This document shows, piece after piece, positions 22,680-32,786 of a stretch of 64,000 nucleotides of DNA; position 1 is the stretch's first letter, and every line of letters begins with the position of its first letter. The notes under the pieces were generated by a model. The model was not told the DNA's origin. It was given only the letters and a program-made list of their open reading frames with translations, and did not search any database. Location: contig NGZR01000002.1 in NCBI GenBank assembly GCA_002197995.1, positions 434,001 to 498,000 of the forward strand. The letters run 5' to 3'. The translations under genes were made by a program, and so were the position numbers. This DNA is from Gaeumannomyces sp. JS-464. Lineage: Eukaryota; Ascomycota; Sordariomycetes; Magnaporthales; Magnaporthaceae.

Positions 22680-23468
22680 ATGTCATCAATTGCCTTTGTC
22701 GTCACGCCGGCGACCCTGGCCGATGTGCCTGGAATCGTTGACACCTTCCTCCACGCCTTCGCTAGCGAAAGGCTGAATGAGCTGCTCCCACCCACACCCG
22801 AGACCCGGGCCTGGTTAGAGAAGGCCTATGAAGGCTTCGTCAAGGCCGAGGCTGGCAGACACCAGTCGCGTGTTTTTGTGCTCCACGACGAAAACGGTGC
22901 GTATTGTTCAAACACTCAGGGGCTGTGCTTGGTGGCTGGCCGATTCTCGAGCTTACTGGGTGTTGGCCGTGGCAAAAGGGAAGACGGTTGGTTACGCGCT
23001 GTACTGGATCATCGACCCGAAAGATGGCGGACTCCAGGCGTGGGACGAGCGGTACCCTGCGCTGGTGGCCGGCCTGGACAGGGAGAGGTTGCATGGGTTT
23101 TTCACCAAGATGGAGAATAATCACGTCAAAGTCATGGGCCAGGAGGGCCACGTCTGTGAGTACCCCCTAACTGGCACCACTTGATGTGCTGGCTTGCTGG
23201 CTTGCTGACAGGTTCCACGCGTGCACACCCAGTTCTCGAGTCCATTGCCGTATCCCAAAGCATCCGGGGCAGGGGACTTGCGGCGAAGATGCTGGAGGCA
23301 GGCAGGGAGCTGGCCGACGCTCTAGATTACCCGTCGTATCTGGACGCGACCAAGCAGGCTGTGACCTTGTACGAGCGCGCCGGTTACATCGTCCAGGATA
23401 CTGGTCTTCCCTGCAGAAGCGCCCCGATGAGGATGCCTAAAAAGAGCGAGCGCGAGGCAAACGCCTAG
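22680..23468 (+). CDS. GNAT-family N-acetyltransferase
   Basis: Exons 22680-22896, 22952-23155 and 23212-23468 join in phase to 225 residues; introns start GTGCGT and GTGAGT. The protein starts with ATLADVPGIVDTF, the first helix of GNAT enzymes. AYWVLAVAKGKTVGYALYW forms the central strands. VLESIAVSQSIRGRGLAAKML is motif A, with the R-G-R-G-L acetyl-CoA pyrophosphate loop, and YERAGYIV is the C-terminal helix and strand. This class in fungi acetylates small amines or unknown acceptors; the substrate cannot be told. Cytosolic, with no signal peptide. The frame is intact. Confidence 0.88.
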
Positions 23469-23740
23469 GCTTCAGTGGTGGGGACAAAGGTTGGGGGTCT
23501 CTGAGTTGGCCATGGAGAGGTTGCAAGATCTAACAACTGGGCACATACAATTAGCACCGTGAAAAATCCCAAGGGAAATTACAGATCGCTGCAGACTTGA
23601 CGTGAGATGACCCCACACCCCCCAACCGATCGGGCAACCACTGGCTCACCGCACGGCAAAAAAATGTCGGTTCCAACCGTGATCCCAAAACTGGCAGTCT
23701 GGCGCCGCACCGCGAAGGTCTCAATACCAGAGACCGCGCA
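23469..23740. other. short intergenic region
   Basis: 272 bases between the acetyltransferase stop and the TRM6 start, likely holding the TRM6 promoter. No motif stands out. Confidence 0.5.
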
Positions 23741-25836
23741 ATGTACGAAATTATTGAGCCCAATGCCTGGGTGGCACTAAGGCTGCCGTCGGACAGCCTC
23801 AAGGTTATGCAGGTCGTGCCAAATACGTAAGTCCCGTTCAGGAAAGAGACGAGGGTTCCCCGCGCGCAAAAGCTAACAGAGGACTGTCTCCCGCGCCCAG
23901 GACGATATCGCTAGGCAAATACGGCTCGTTCCCCAGCAACCTCATAATCCACCGCCCCTACCACGTCACATTCGAGGTCGAAGACAGACGTCCGGGTGAG
24001 ACTTTCAACCGGCTGCGGATCGTGCCCCCGCGGAGCTCTACGCCGATGTCCTGGCCGAGGAGGCCGCCGCCGCGTCGGCCCCCGACGGCGACGCCGGGAA
24101 GGAGATGGGCGACGGCGTGACGCTGCTCGCCGCCGACGAGGACGTCGAGTACAGCGTCATCGGCCCCAAGGGTGAGGTGGTGGCCCGCTCCAGTCGCGAG
24201 CTGCTGGACGAGGACGCGCGCCAGACGCTCAGCTTCGAGGAGATCGAGGACCTCAAGCGCGAGGGCGCCGGCGCCGGCAAGGAGCTCATCACGAAGCTAA
24301 TGCTCCGCCACACGGCCCTGGACCTCAAGACGCAGTTCTCGCTGTCAAAGTACAAGCTGCTAAAGACGCGCAAGTACATCCGCCGCTTCGCCGTCCTGCC
24401 CTACGACCCTACCCAGATGGGCAACTACCTGCTCGAGGACAAGGACGCCGGCTCGAAGATCCTGGAGATGCGCGAGGAGATGGTCGCTCTGGTCGGCTGC
24501 TGGGCCAATGTTCACTACGGCGGCGACGGCGTCGATGTGCTGCCCACGCCGCCAACCGAGGGCCAGTCTGAATACGACGACATGGTTTTGGAGAAGTGGC
24601 GGGCCGGCGGTCTAAAAGAGCCGCTAGCAGAATCAGGGCGTTGGCTTGTGGTTGACGACACTGGGGGTCTCCTCGTGGCTTCTTTGGCCGAGAAGATGGG
24701 GATTCTATACTCCAAGGGCGAGGAGGGCTTGGACGCTTCAGCAACCGTAGAAACACAGACAAACGGGACGACCAAAGGCGAAAACAGCAAAACAGAAGCC
24801 GGCGTCTCGAAACATGACACACCCCTGGACGATGCGATGGAGGTGGATCAACAAGAGACAAGCGCAGTTACAGGGCCTGGGGCGAATAGCCAGAGGGAAG
24901 ACCAAGGAGAGGCGCAAGCCAACGGCACATGTGACTCGGGGAGAAGAGCCGGCTACCATGTCGGCCGCCAGCCCGCAATAAGCGACCACACGACTTCCAC
25001 ATCCCATACTCGGACACAAACACCATCACCGTCATCCACCCCAACTCACAAGCGAACCTATCCTACTTGAGACAGTACGGCTACGACAGCACGACCCGAA
25101 CCACCCGCCGCACCCGCTCCTGCCGCACCTGCTGACCCTGACGTGGCTGCAACTGCTCTCCCCGGAGGCCGACACGACATACTCGTCGGCGCCCCCGGTC
25201 GTGCCGGCCGAGGAGGTGGCGAGCTGGAAGGCGAATCGGCGCGGCAACTACCACCGCAAAAGGCGGCGTTGGGCCCGCACCAGGCACATCGTCGACACGA
25301 CGCGCGGCGGCAACTTCTCGGGCCTGGTCGTCGCCACCTCGATGGACCCCGTCTCGGTCCTGCGCCACGCCCTCCCCCTGCTGGCCGGCGGCGCCCCCGT
25401 CGCCGTCTACTCGCCCACCCTGGAGCCCCTCGCGCGCCTGGCCGACTGCTACAGCGTCGCGCGCCGCGCGGCCTGGATGGCGTGTGGGAACGGCGACGAC
25501 GCGGTCCCGGACGGCGAGGGGTCGGGTGGTGATAGCGTGGAGGCGATAAGGATACCTGCGGCCGACGGCTCCAGCGGTGCAGCGACGCCGCGGCCTGGGC
25601 TGGCGCGCCGGGAGGGCTCCGAGGAGTTCCCCGTCAACCCGACGCTGCTGCTTGGAGTCTGCATCCAGACGAGCAGGGTACGCAAGTGGCAGGTCCTGCC
25701 GAACCGGACGCACCCGGTCATGACCTCGAGGGGCGGCGCCGAGGGATACGTTCTCACGGGCTGGCGTGCGGTGCCGGTCGCGGGCAAGGTTGAGGCAAGA
25801 GGCAAGTTCCTCAAGAGGCAGAAGCGAGGAGATTGA
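23741..25836 (+). CDS. TRM6: TRM6/Gcd10, non-catalytic subunit of tRNA m1A58 methyltransferase, three frame breaks
   Basis: Exon 1 is 23741-23826 (ATG giving MYEIIEPNAWVALRLP) and exon 2 is 23901-25836. Family landmarks follow in order: TTISLGKYGSFPSN, LRIVPPAELYAD, TALDLKTQFSLSKYKLLKTR, GRWLVVDDTGGLLVASLAEKMGI, DFHIPYSDTNTIT, LLPHLLTLTWLQLL, GNYHRKRRRWARTRHIVD and the C-terminal RTHPVMTSRGGAEGYV. The reading is interrupted at 24025-24033, in the G run 24938-24941 and in the C run 25095-25097. Each is cured by one added base, giving 674 residues. With Trm61, Trm6 methylates A58 of tRNA in the nucleus and supports initiator tRNA stability; it is essential in budding yeast. Three independent breaks in such a gene with all motifs preserved argue for sequence errors. 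Confidence 0.92.
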
Positions 25837-26158
25837 AGGGGGTGTACGTGCAATAACGAACATGAACGGCTTTTCTGGACGCGGAGAGTCGTCGTCCCGG
25901 CCGGAGAGCTTGTATAGGTATTCCTAGATACCCCGCCCGAAATACGCATCACGCGATGCATTGGGCAACCCCTTTTTGAAGTAAAACCTGCGGGATATCA
26001 TTGGTTGATGTTAGATCTCTTTTCATTGGCCTTGGAAGTCTGTGTGCCCTGTCTAAAGGGCCCGCATCTGCTTGTCCATCAAAAAACCGTTGCTCGTAAC
26101 AAATCAGTCCGCCCGCCCATCCTTTTACGTATGGCGTCTATGCCGCCAGCGGGCGCCA
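25837..26158. other. intergenic region between convergent genes
   Basis: TRM6 and ARPC3 converge here, so this holds the two 3' ends. No gene or strong motif. Confidence 0.5.
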
Positions 26159-26857
26159 TTACAACGACTTGCCCATGAACTTGCGCTTGGTAAAGCTGAG
26201 CCACCACTTGCTCGGCTTTCCGTCACCGCCCTCCTCGTACACTCTGGCTAGTAATCTCGTCGCAAGCTCTTGTCGGACCTGTGCCATGTACTGGCGCAGC
26301 TGCTCGCCGTCTTGCCTATCCCGCGGGGGCTCGTACATCTGCGTTGGCGAGCGGGGGACAGTTAGCATATTTGGTTCGTCCAGCACACGCGTGGGACTGG
26401 GCTCAGGGGGCTTGGCCAAGAAAGCAAGGAGGGACAATATGCCCCCAGTGCAGACGGACCTGGTTCAGCGGGAAGCCCGGGTCGCCGGGGATGGCAAAGT
26501 TGAGGTCGAGGGCGATGTTGGTGACCTCCTTGGTGGCCTCCCTGAGCGTGGCGTTGGGCTTGATCTTGGCCAGGCAGTCGCTGACGAACCAGATGCCGTA
26601 GACGAGGAGGCGGTCTGCGGGGCCCTGGATCTCAAAGTTGCGGAAGAAGGTGTTTGCGCGGAACAGCAGCAGCACCTCGTCGAGCGCGTCGTAGCTCTCG
26701 CTGTCGGGCTCGGGCGACTCGGCCGCGGGCAGGGGCGGGTTGGGGAACGGCAGGTGTAGGCGGGCCCGCGCGTCTTTGTGCGCAGCGGCAGGAGCGGGAA
26801 GTTGCCGATCAGCCGCTGCTCGGCGTCGGCGTTGAAGACGGAGTTGTAGGCCGGCAT
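26159..26857 (-). CDS. ARC18: Arp2/3 complex subunit ARPC3 (p21), one frame break
   Basis: Exon 1 is 26460-26857 and exon 2 is 26159-26338; the 121-base intron has CTAAC near its 3' end and acceptor CGCAG. Starting MPAYNSVF, the protein shows IGNFPLLPLRTKTRGPAY, LLLFRANTFFRNFEIQGPADR, FAIPGDPGFPLNQMYEPP and the conserved end KPSKWWLSFTKRKFMGKSL. These are the landmarks of the 21-kDa subunit that caps the Arp2/3 complex, which nucleates branched actin for endocytosis and polarity. The frame is lost at 26753-26757: adding one base gives AYTLPFPNPPLP and 192 residues, the normal length. It is a single-copy housekeeping gene, so an error is likely. Confidence 0.95.
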
Positions 26858-28979
26858 TTTTGGTGGTGGGGCTGCTGGTTGGTCGGCGCCGGGGAGGAAG
26901 GTCGGGGGGCGGAGATGCGTGCGGCTAGCTCTCCTTGATGCGTTGCTTGCCACTCACTCCGTTCGCCGGGCCGGGGATTGATCTGAGCTGAGCTGGTCGG
27001 CCGGCTTTGGTGGGGTCTGCCTTGCACACTGACGTCTCGCGTGTGGGGCAGCATTAAGTAGTGCCTTGGATGTCAGGCCTCAATTCTTCCGGGCCACCAA
27101 CTTCCTCCGTGGCGCCTTCCATTCCACCATCGACATTTATTGCTTGTCCGTCACTTATTTTAAGCCATTTAATTTCCTTCACTCACCGTTTAGGTTGGCC
27201 ATTTGGCACTTTGTTTTGCTTCACCGATTCTCTGTTGGCCGTTCTTGCTTCTTCGTCCCTTAAAAATGGCCAACACAGAACCGTCCCGTGACTTTCAGTG
27301 GCCAAGCTGTCTCCCTGCACAAGATTCGCCTCGCTTATTGGTGCCTGCCCGTGACTCAAGTCCCTTTCAGAAGCCAGGTCAAACGTGGCTGACGTGGCTC
27401 GGCAGGCATGGCTAAATGCGGCCAACAAAGCGCGCTCATTGGCATCGGTGGGGATCGGTGGGACACTGGCCATCGGAGCTTGCGGAGCAAGCGCAGGACA
27501 GAGGCGAGCGCGGGTTGGCTGCCTGGCGGTCAGGTGACTTGGAGACATTTTCGTGTCGCATCCACCCGCCAGCGGGCCCCTCCTGTGCGCTGGCCATGGC
27601 AGCAGCCGTGGTGTGGACATGTGGCAATGGCCTGCCAATTACGCGACTGCGCCTGTCCGTGCCGCCCCTGATCTCCCCCAGCTGTGTTTCCGCCTCGGAC
27701 ATTTGGTCGTGCGTGCGGCCGCCACCTACCTCGCACACGTTTCCCGCCCAGGTTCATAAGGGCAGCACCACCCCCGACGCGGACGCGAGCTACCGTGCTA
27801 GCACTTTCCTCAAACCGTCCCCAGCGCGACGCGATCCTCACCGGTTGACCGTGTCTTGTTCGCATCCGACGGGTGTTGGTATCCGTATCCCAGCAAAATC
27901 GCAATCGCCTCCGATCCAACCAATCTACCTACCTCCAGGTAGCCAACCTGGATTTATTTTTATTGTTATTTTCTCTCTTTTCTCACATTTTCAAGCTGGT
28001 GGCTGAACGGGAAACAAGCGAAAATCAATCACCCACCCTCCCGCAGTTGCGTCATTCGGCTGCAGTCCAGGCCTGGTTCCAAGGATGTGAGTGCCCGTGT
28101 CTTTTTTTTTTTTTTTTTTTTTTTTTTTTCAAGTGGGCTTCTACCTAAAGGGACGTTTTCGGTTTCATTCCTCGTGCTTCTGCTTCCTCCCTTGTTTTGT
28201 CTGTTTGGCTTTCTTTGTCCTCAATCCTCTTCTCTTTTCGTCTTCGCTTGTCTCCTTTATGAAGTGCTCTGTTCTCCCTGTTCTACCACCTCCAGCCTGA
28301 CTCCTCTTCCGTCTGTCCATCTTGTTAGACGGCTAGCTGCCTCGTCACTCAACTTGCAGGCCTGCTTGCCAAATTGGTATATATTTTTGCTTTCCTCAAC
28401 CCTGCCAAGTGGCGGTTCCAGTTCTCTCCAGCCCCGATTCCCAAAACGTCTGTCGATCCCGCCCGTGCGCCTGCTGTTGCCCCTCCCTTCGCGACCGTAG
28501 AAGCGCGTCTAGCCTAACACGGCCCCCCTCCAGTTCCTTGCGCAGCCTCATCACGTCAATCAGCGCATCGTCAAATACCTATCACACCAAGACCCTGAGC
28601 CGAGATCCGCGCGCCCGCTGAATCGCGGATGCCGTCAATAGAGTTCGTTCCCTAAAGCCTTATTCGTCTTCTCCCTCGCACCCTCTCGCTGCTTCCCCCT
28701 AGCTCCGCCCACGGCAGCGCTGCATCTCGAGCACCCGACCGGGCGCGACTCAATCCACTACCGTCCCAATTCTGTCCCAATCAATTGCAAACCCCGCCCT
28801 CTGGCGCGTTCCGTCTTCCGGCACTCTAGCGCAATCGCCCAGCAGCACACCCCAACGTCAACAACCTCACGCGCAGCTCCGCCCCCACATCACCCGCTAA
28901 CCCAGACCGCGACAACCTCTTGATCAGATCCATTCTGTCCCACAGCCAGCTCTTTGAGCAAGTGCGCGCCATCTTAGAG
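26858..28979. other. long upstream region with pyrimidine-rich leader
   Basis: Between ARPC3 (minus) and the 28980 gene (plus). From about 27930 the plus strand is strongly C/T rich, including a 28-base T tract at 28102-28129. A GTGAGT at 28087 may be the donor of a 5' leader intron. No protein-coding gene supported. Confidence 0.5.
28102..28129. repeat. poly-T tract, 28 bases
   Basis: Uninterrupted T run in the long pyrimidine-rich region upstream of the 28980 gene. Confidence 0.9.
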
Positions 28980-30488
28980 ATGTCGTCGCCTAAACCTAGC
29001 CCCAGCCCTCCGGCTGCCCAAGACGCCGCCGTCGCGTCTGCCCGGCCGGCTCCGCCCGATTCAGGCTCGGATGCCCCCCTGTCAGCACCGCGACCGCGTC
29101 GCCAGCCCAGGAGAACGCACATCTGCCCGGCGCCAGGCTCCCTCTACGACATCATGCACTCGTACTCGGGCCACGGTCTCTACGCCCTGCCTATCTGCTG
29201 GACAGATCTGCACACCAAGGCTCTCGGCGTGCAGTTCAAGGAGCAACCGCCCACGCGATTCCCGGCGCCCGATCCCCAGCCGTACCCCGGCATGGCCCCT
29301 CCCCCGTCGCCGGAGCCGTCGCCCACAGCCAAGCAGCTGTGCGCCGAGCTGAGCATATTTGTGCAGCCAGGCCCGGCCATTGAGAGGATCCGCGCCCTGA
29401 AGCACCTCGTCTCCAGATTCTTTCCCACCATGCCCTGCAAGGCCAAAACCTCAGTAGACCTCGACCTGCACTTTGGCACCAAGTTCTATCGGAGGGCCGT
29501 CAAACTTCCTATGGTCTGGAAACACACAAGCGCCCGTTGCTACTCCTTCGACTCGGCCGCCACGCGTCCAATGTCGTCGTCCTCTCAGGACTCGTGCCCC
29601 AGCGAACCGGACCTCGACAGCGCCAGCAAGTTTATCCAGAACGCGCCTCTGCTTGCCTACATAGATCGCGACCATCTGGCCAGTGCGCGCAAGTCTCTCT
29701 ACCGCATCTCGCTCGGCCCCAGGGACGGCGATTATGCCAACAGGCCCGTCGCCAACCTGCAGCGGCTGCGGGCCAAGGCTCTTGTTCCCAGCAATCCAGA
29801 CTGCGACGCGCACTTCATTGCGGTCCTTATCGCCATGGCGCAGGCTCGCTTTTACAGCAAGAAAACCGGCCGGCGAAAGTTTAGGCTATCGCAGTCATCC
29901 CTCTCGGACCCCCGGAGCAGCTGCGAGTCTAGTTCTCCTGAGCCCGACGCCGTCATAAACGATGTCGAGGTGCGACTCTTCACCTTTGACGCGGACGCCA
30001 AGGACTTTATAGTCTACACTGCCTGGATTGGAGCAGACTTCCTCGAAGGCTTTGCGCAACCTACCCAGCCTCTTCATCAAGGCCCCAAGGGCACTTCATC
30101 GATGTCGCACACTAGGGTGCCCGTCTGGCCGTTTTATGGCTTGAAGGAACGGCTGGGGAAGGCGCTTGGTTCCGAGATTACGGGCAAGGAGTTCTTGGCA
30201 CCCAGCTACGACACCTTTCACACCCCCGAAGAGCTCCCCACCTACGAGGCAGAGCTGGAGAGGATTCGGATCGACGAGGAACGCCGTTACCGCGAGTACA
30301 CGGCCTACTGGCGCGAGGAGCAGCACAATAAACTGCGCAAGATGGTGGCCAAGAGCTTCGATGAAGATAGCAAGAAGCGGAGTCGAGAGTCGAGCCGCGG
30401 CAGCAACGGTGACGGGTCACGATCACCTTCAACTTCGCCGTCTAAGCGGCGGCGGGGCGTGGGCGTGACTGAGGTTGAGGTATGCTGA
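28980..30488 (+). CDS. 502-residue protein, unknown function, basic RS-like tail
   Basis: A single exon, intact. The first in-frame ATG is 28980; the frame is open upstream to 28920 but without ATG. The N-terminal 50 residues are Pro/Ser/Ala rich. The core from about residue 50 to 440 is mixed and non-repetitive, with YDIMHSYSGHGLYALPICWTD, VDLDLHFGTKFYRRAVKLP, RFYSKKTGRRKFRLSQ, a strand-like DVEVRLFTFDADAKDFIVYTAWI and an acidic helix EAELERIRIDEERRYREY. The end is Arg/Ser rich with a nuclear-signal-like SPSKRRRG. I do not recognise the family. The tail suggests a nuclear protein, and the alternating strands could be a nuclease- or kinase-like fold, but that is a guess. Confidence 0.8.
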   Translation: MSSPKPSPSPPAAQDAAVASARPAPPDSGSDAPLSAPRPRRQPRRTHICPAPGSLYDIMHSYSGHGLYALPICWTDLHTKALGVQFKEQPPTRFPAPDPQPYPGMAPPPSPEPSPTAKQLCAELSIFVQPGPAIERIRALKHLVSRFFPTMPCKAKTSVDLDLHFGTKFYRRAVKLPMVWKHTSARCYSFDSAATRPMSSSSQDSCPSEPDLDSASKFIQNAPLLAYIDRDHLASARKSLYRISLGPRDGDYANRPVANLQRLRAKALVPSNPDCDAHFIAVLIAMAQARFYSKKTGRRKFRLSQSSLSDPRSSCESSSPEPDAVINDVEVRLFTFDADAKDFIVYTAWIGADFLEGFAQPTQPLHQGPKGTSSMSHTRVPVWPFYGLKERLGKALGSEITGKEFLAPSYDTFHTPEELPTYEAELERIRIDEERRYREYTAYWREEQHNKLRKMVAKSFDEDSKKRSRESSRGSNGDGSRSPSTSPSKRRRGVGVTEVEVC

Positions 30489-31200
30489 CCGCGTTGACGA
30501 TACCCTCTCCTCGGTCGCTTGCTGTGTCGCCAGCTCGAACGAAGTGGGGACCTTGGGAACTAAGCTTTTTTTTCTTTTTTTCTTCCTTCCCTTTTTTGCG
30601 ACTTTCTTCTGAGCAGACGCCGCAGACCTGCGACTACATCGCCCTATCTCCTGCCGTTGACGTCTTTGACCACGTCTGAGGGCCAAGGGAAAGAAGGCCT
30701 ATAGGTGGAATGATTTCACGACTGTTTCCCTCTTGGAGTTAAACCGGCATGCATACAGGATTGGCGCCTCAGTGGCACGGTATGGGAGGTTTTCGGGGTG
30801 GGCGGTTTGCTTTGAGCATCTTTCAGTGGCTGGGTTGGCCACAGTTCTTTTCAGGCATGTTTTGTGTTATCTAGCAACGACTCCGGCAAATATGGCGTGA
30901 AAAAGGGGCTTTGGCCTGCCCTCGATTAGCATAGTATCAGCCAACGCTATCAACATTGTCGATAGCATCTGTCCTGGACAGTCAGCGCACAGGCAAATTC
31001 TCGTTCCCAAGTGACGGGGATTCTGCTTATGGAGTGGTAGCAATTTGTTTTGTTTGATCCTTAGCAACATGGCTGTGCCGCCCAGTTATCACCGAACAAG
31101 ATGATGTCCTCGAGCCGAGCATCCCATGGCTGTAACGGTAGGATAGGTAAAGTGAAAACGCATAGTGCGCAGCAGCTGAAGCAGAGCAGCCCCGTATGCC
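30489..31200. other. intergenic region between convergent genes
   Basis: 3' flanks of the 28980 gene and the CVNH gene. No gene seen. Confidence 0.55.
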
Positions 31201-31983
31201 CTAGCATATGGTGTGGGGATGAGGACAGTTGGGGCCGCCCGGCACCTGGCCCTCGACGCCCGCGATGCCGTGGCAGGTGAGGATGCCGTTCGAGTTGTGG
31301 ATAAAGTCATCTGTGTGGTGTGCACGCGTACGGAGTGATAAACCAAAAGCGGCGCGTTATCAGCAAAGCGATCCTCGTCCTATGTCCCCGCGGTGTTGCC
31401 GAAAGGGAGGTGTCTTTTTTTTTTTTTCCTCTTTGTTCTTCTCCTTTTCCAGAACTTACCCAGATCCAACTTGCTCTCACGGCCGCCGCCGCCGCCGTCG
31501 CCGCAGTAGGCCAGGAGCACTTTGGTTGTGCCCTCGACCCAGCGCTCATGGCTGCATGTTTTGGAGAAGGCGCCACTGTGGGGAGCGAGGGTTCACCGTT
31601 TATTTATTTATTTTTTTTTTTTGGTTGTCAATACCGACATGTATTGTGCTGGGGTTGCTTTGATCCCCCACATGTGTTGGAGAACGACGAGGTGAAGGTG
31701 AGATAGGGAGAGGGACGAACTTGGCCTTGGGCGCGAGCTTGCCGCCGCCGTTGGTGACGCACCAGTCGAGGTCGATCTCAGTCTCGACGCGGCGGCCGCT
31801 GACGCTCCGGCAGTAGCAGTGCAGGTAGTGGGTGTCGGACAGGGTGCAGTCGTCGCAGGAGCGGGTGTAGCTCCGCCTCAGGAGTAACGGGCCTGCCACC
31901 TGTCCCGCCGGCCGGGGAGCGGCGGCGGCGAGGGCGGCCAGGCACAGGAACAGGGAGACGATGTTGGTTGGCTTGAGCAGCAT
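31201..31983 (-). CDS. secreted CVNH (cyanovirin-N homology) domain protein
   Basis: Three exons, 31721-31983, 31460-31575 and 31201-31310, join in phase to 162 residues. The signal peptide is MLLKPTNIVSLFLCLAALAAAA. The mature protein carries one CVNH domain: SYTRSCDDCTL, HYLHCYCRS, ETEIDLDWCVTNGGGKL, GAFSKTCSHERW, LLAYCGDGGG, then LDLDDFIHNSNGILTC. These are the two half-repeats of the fold, each with the L-x-x-x-C and N-x-x-G-x-L pattern. The first donor is GTTCGT, a weak site, chosen because it alone keeps phase and rebuilds NGAFSKTC. CVNH domains bind oligomannose glycans in known members. Ligand and role here are unknown. The protein is extracellular, with extra Cys for stability. Confidence 0.82.
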
Positions 31984-32786
31984 AGTGAGGGCTGTGGATG
32001 AACTCCAGAGGGTTGGGCCAGCTCCGTCACAGGTGATTTCCATCCAGAGCCACTACTTATATGGCCAATCTTCTCCCAATCAAAAGACCCAAGTCCCCCT
32101 TCCCACAGCAAAGTCCCCCGCCATGGCACCAGGCCTGCCTGATGGTGCCGTGGCGAAATCCAACCGAGGAGGGTGTGCTGTTCTTCATATATATCCCAGC
32201 TAGGCCCGAGGTTTTGGCTCGAGCAAGCGAGCCGAACCAGACTTGGTTTGCTTGGTTGAACGACACCATACTGGGCATTCTGCCTGAGGTGCTGGCTATT
32301 TTTATCGCGATGCATGCTCGACGGGCTCCCGACTGGTCGGGGCTCCTAGTTGTTCTGTTTTGATCCGTTTTAACCGCGGCAGACCTGGTTCTCGGATCGA
32401 TAAGGGGTTGTCGGATGCCCAGGGTAATTAGATCAGAATATGGAAGCTCGGCGCTCCTTCGCCGCGATGGGCTGGCCTTCAATCAAGCTTTCCTGTGTTA
32501 GAGCGTTGCGTTTTCACTTTGTCAGCCCAGAGTGTGGCGCATGCTGTGCACTGCCACGGTTGTCGGCCCTGCCTGGTGTCAACAAGCATTTCACAGCTCT
32601 GCCGTGCTTCCTTTCGTCTAGCGCCAAGAAGTGACGAGAGTAAAGAAGATGCGGGGCTTTACCTACCCCTACCACCACCAGGCCTTATTCCCCCCAGCCT
32701 AACCGGGCAATAGGGAGGAAAGGCTAGGGTGATTTCCAGCCCCGAGCCCGCATTTCTACTGCTGTCCAGCCTTGCCGTGAACGACC
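31984..32786. other. intergenic region, divergent promoters
   Basis: Between the CVNH gene (minus) and the HET gene (plus). No coding sequence recognised; TATATGG-like elements near 32056-32061 may serve the CVNH gene. Confidence 0.5.

Noticed and set aside
27183..27638. 151-codon minus-strand frame in the ARPC3 to 28980 interval
   Set aside because: No motif, overlaps other frames on both strands of equal length, and the composition is not codon-like.
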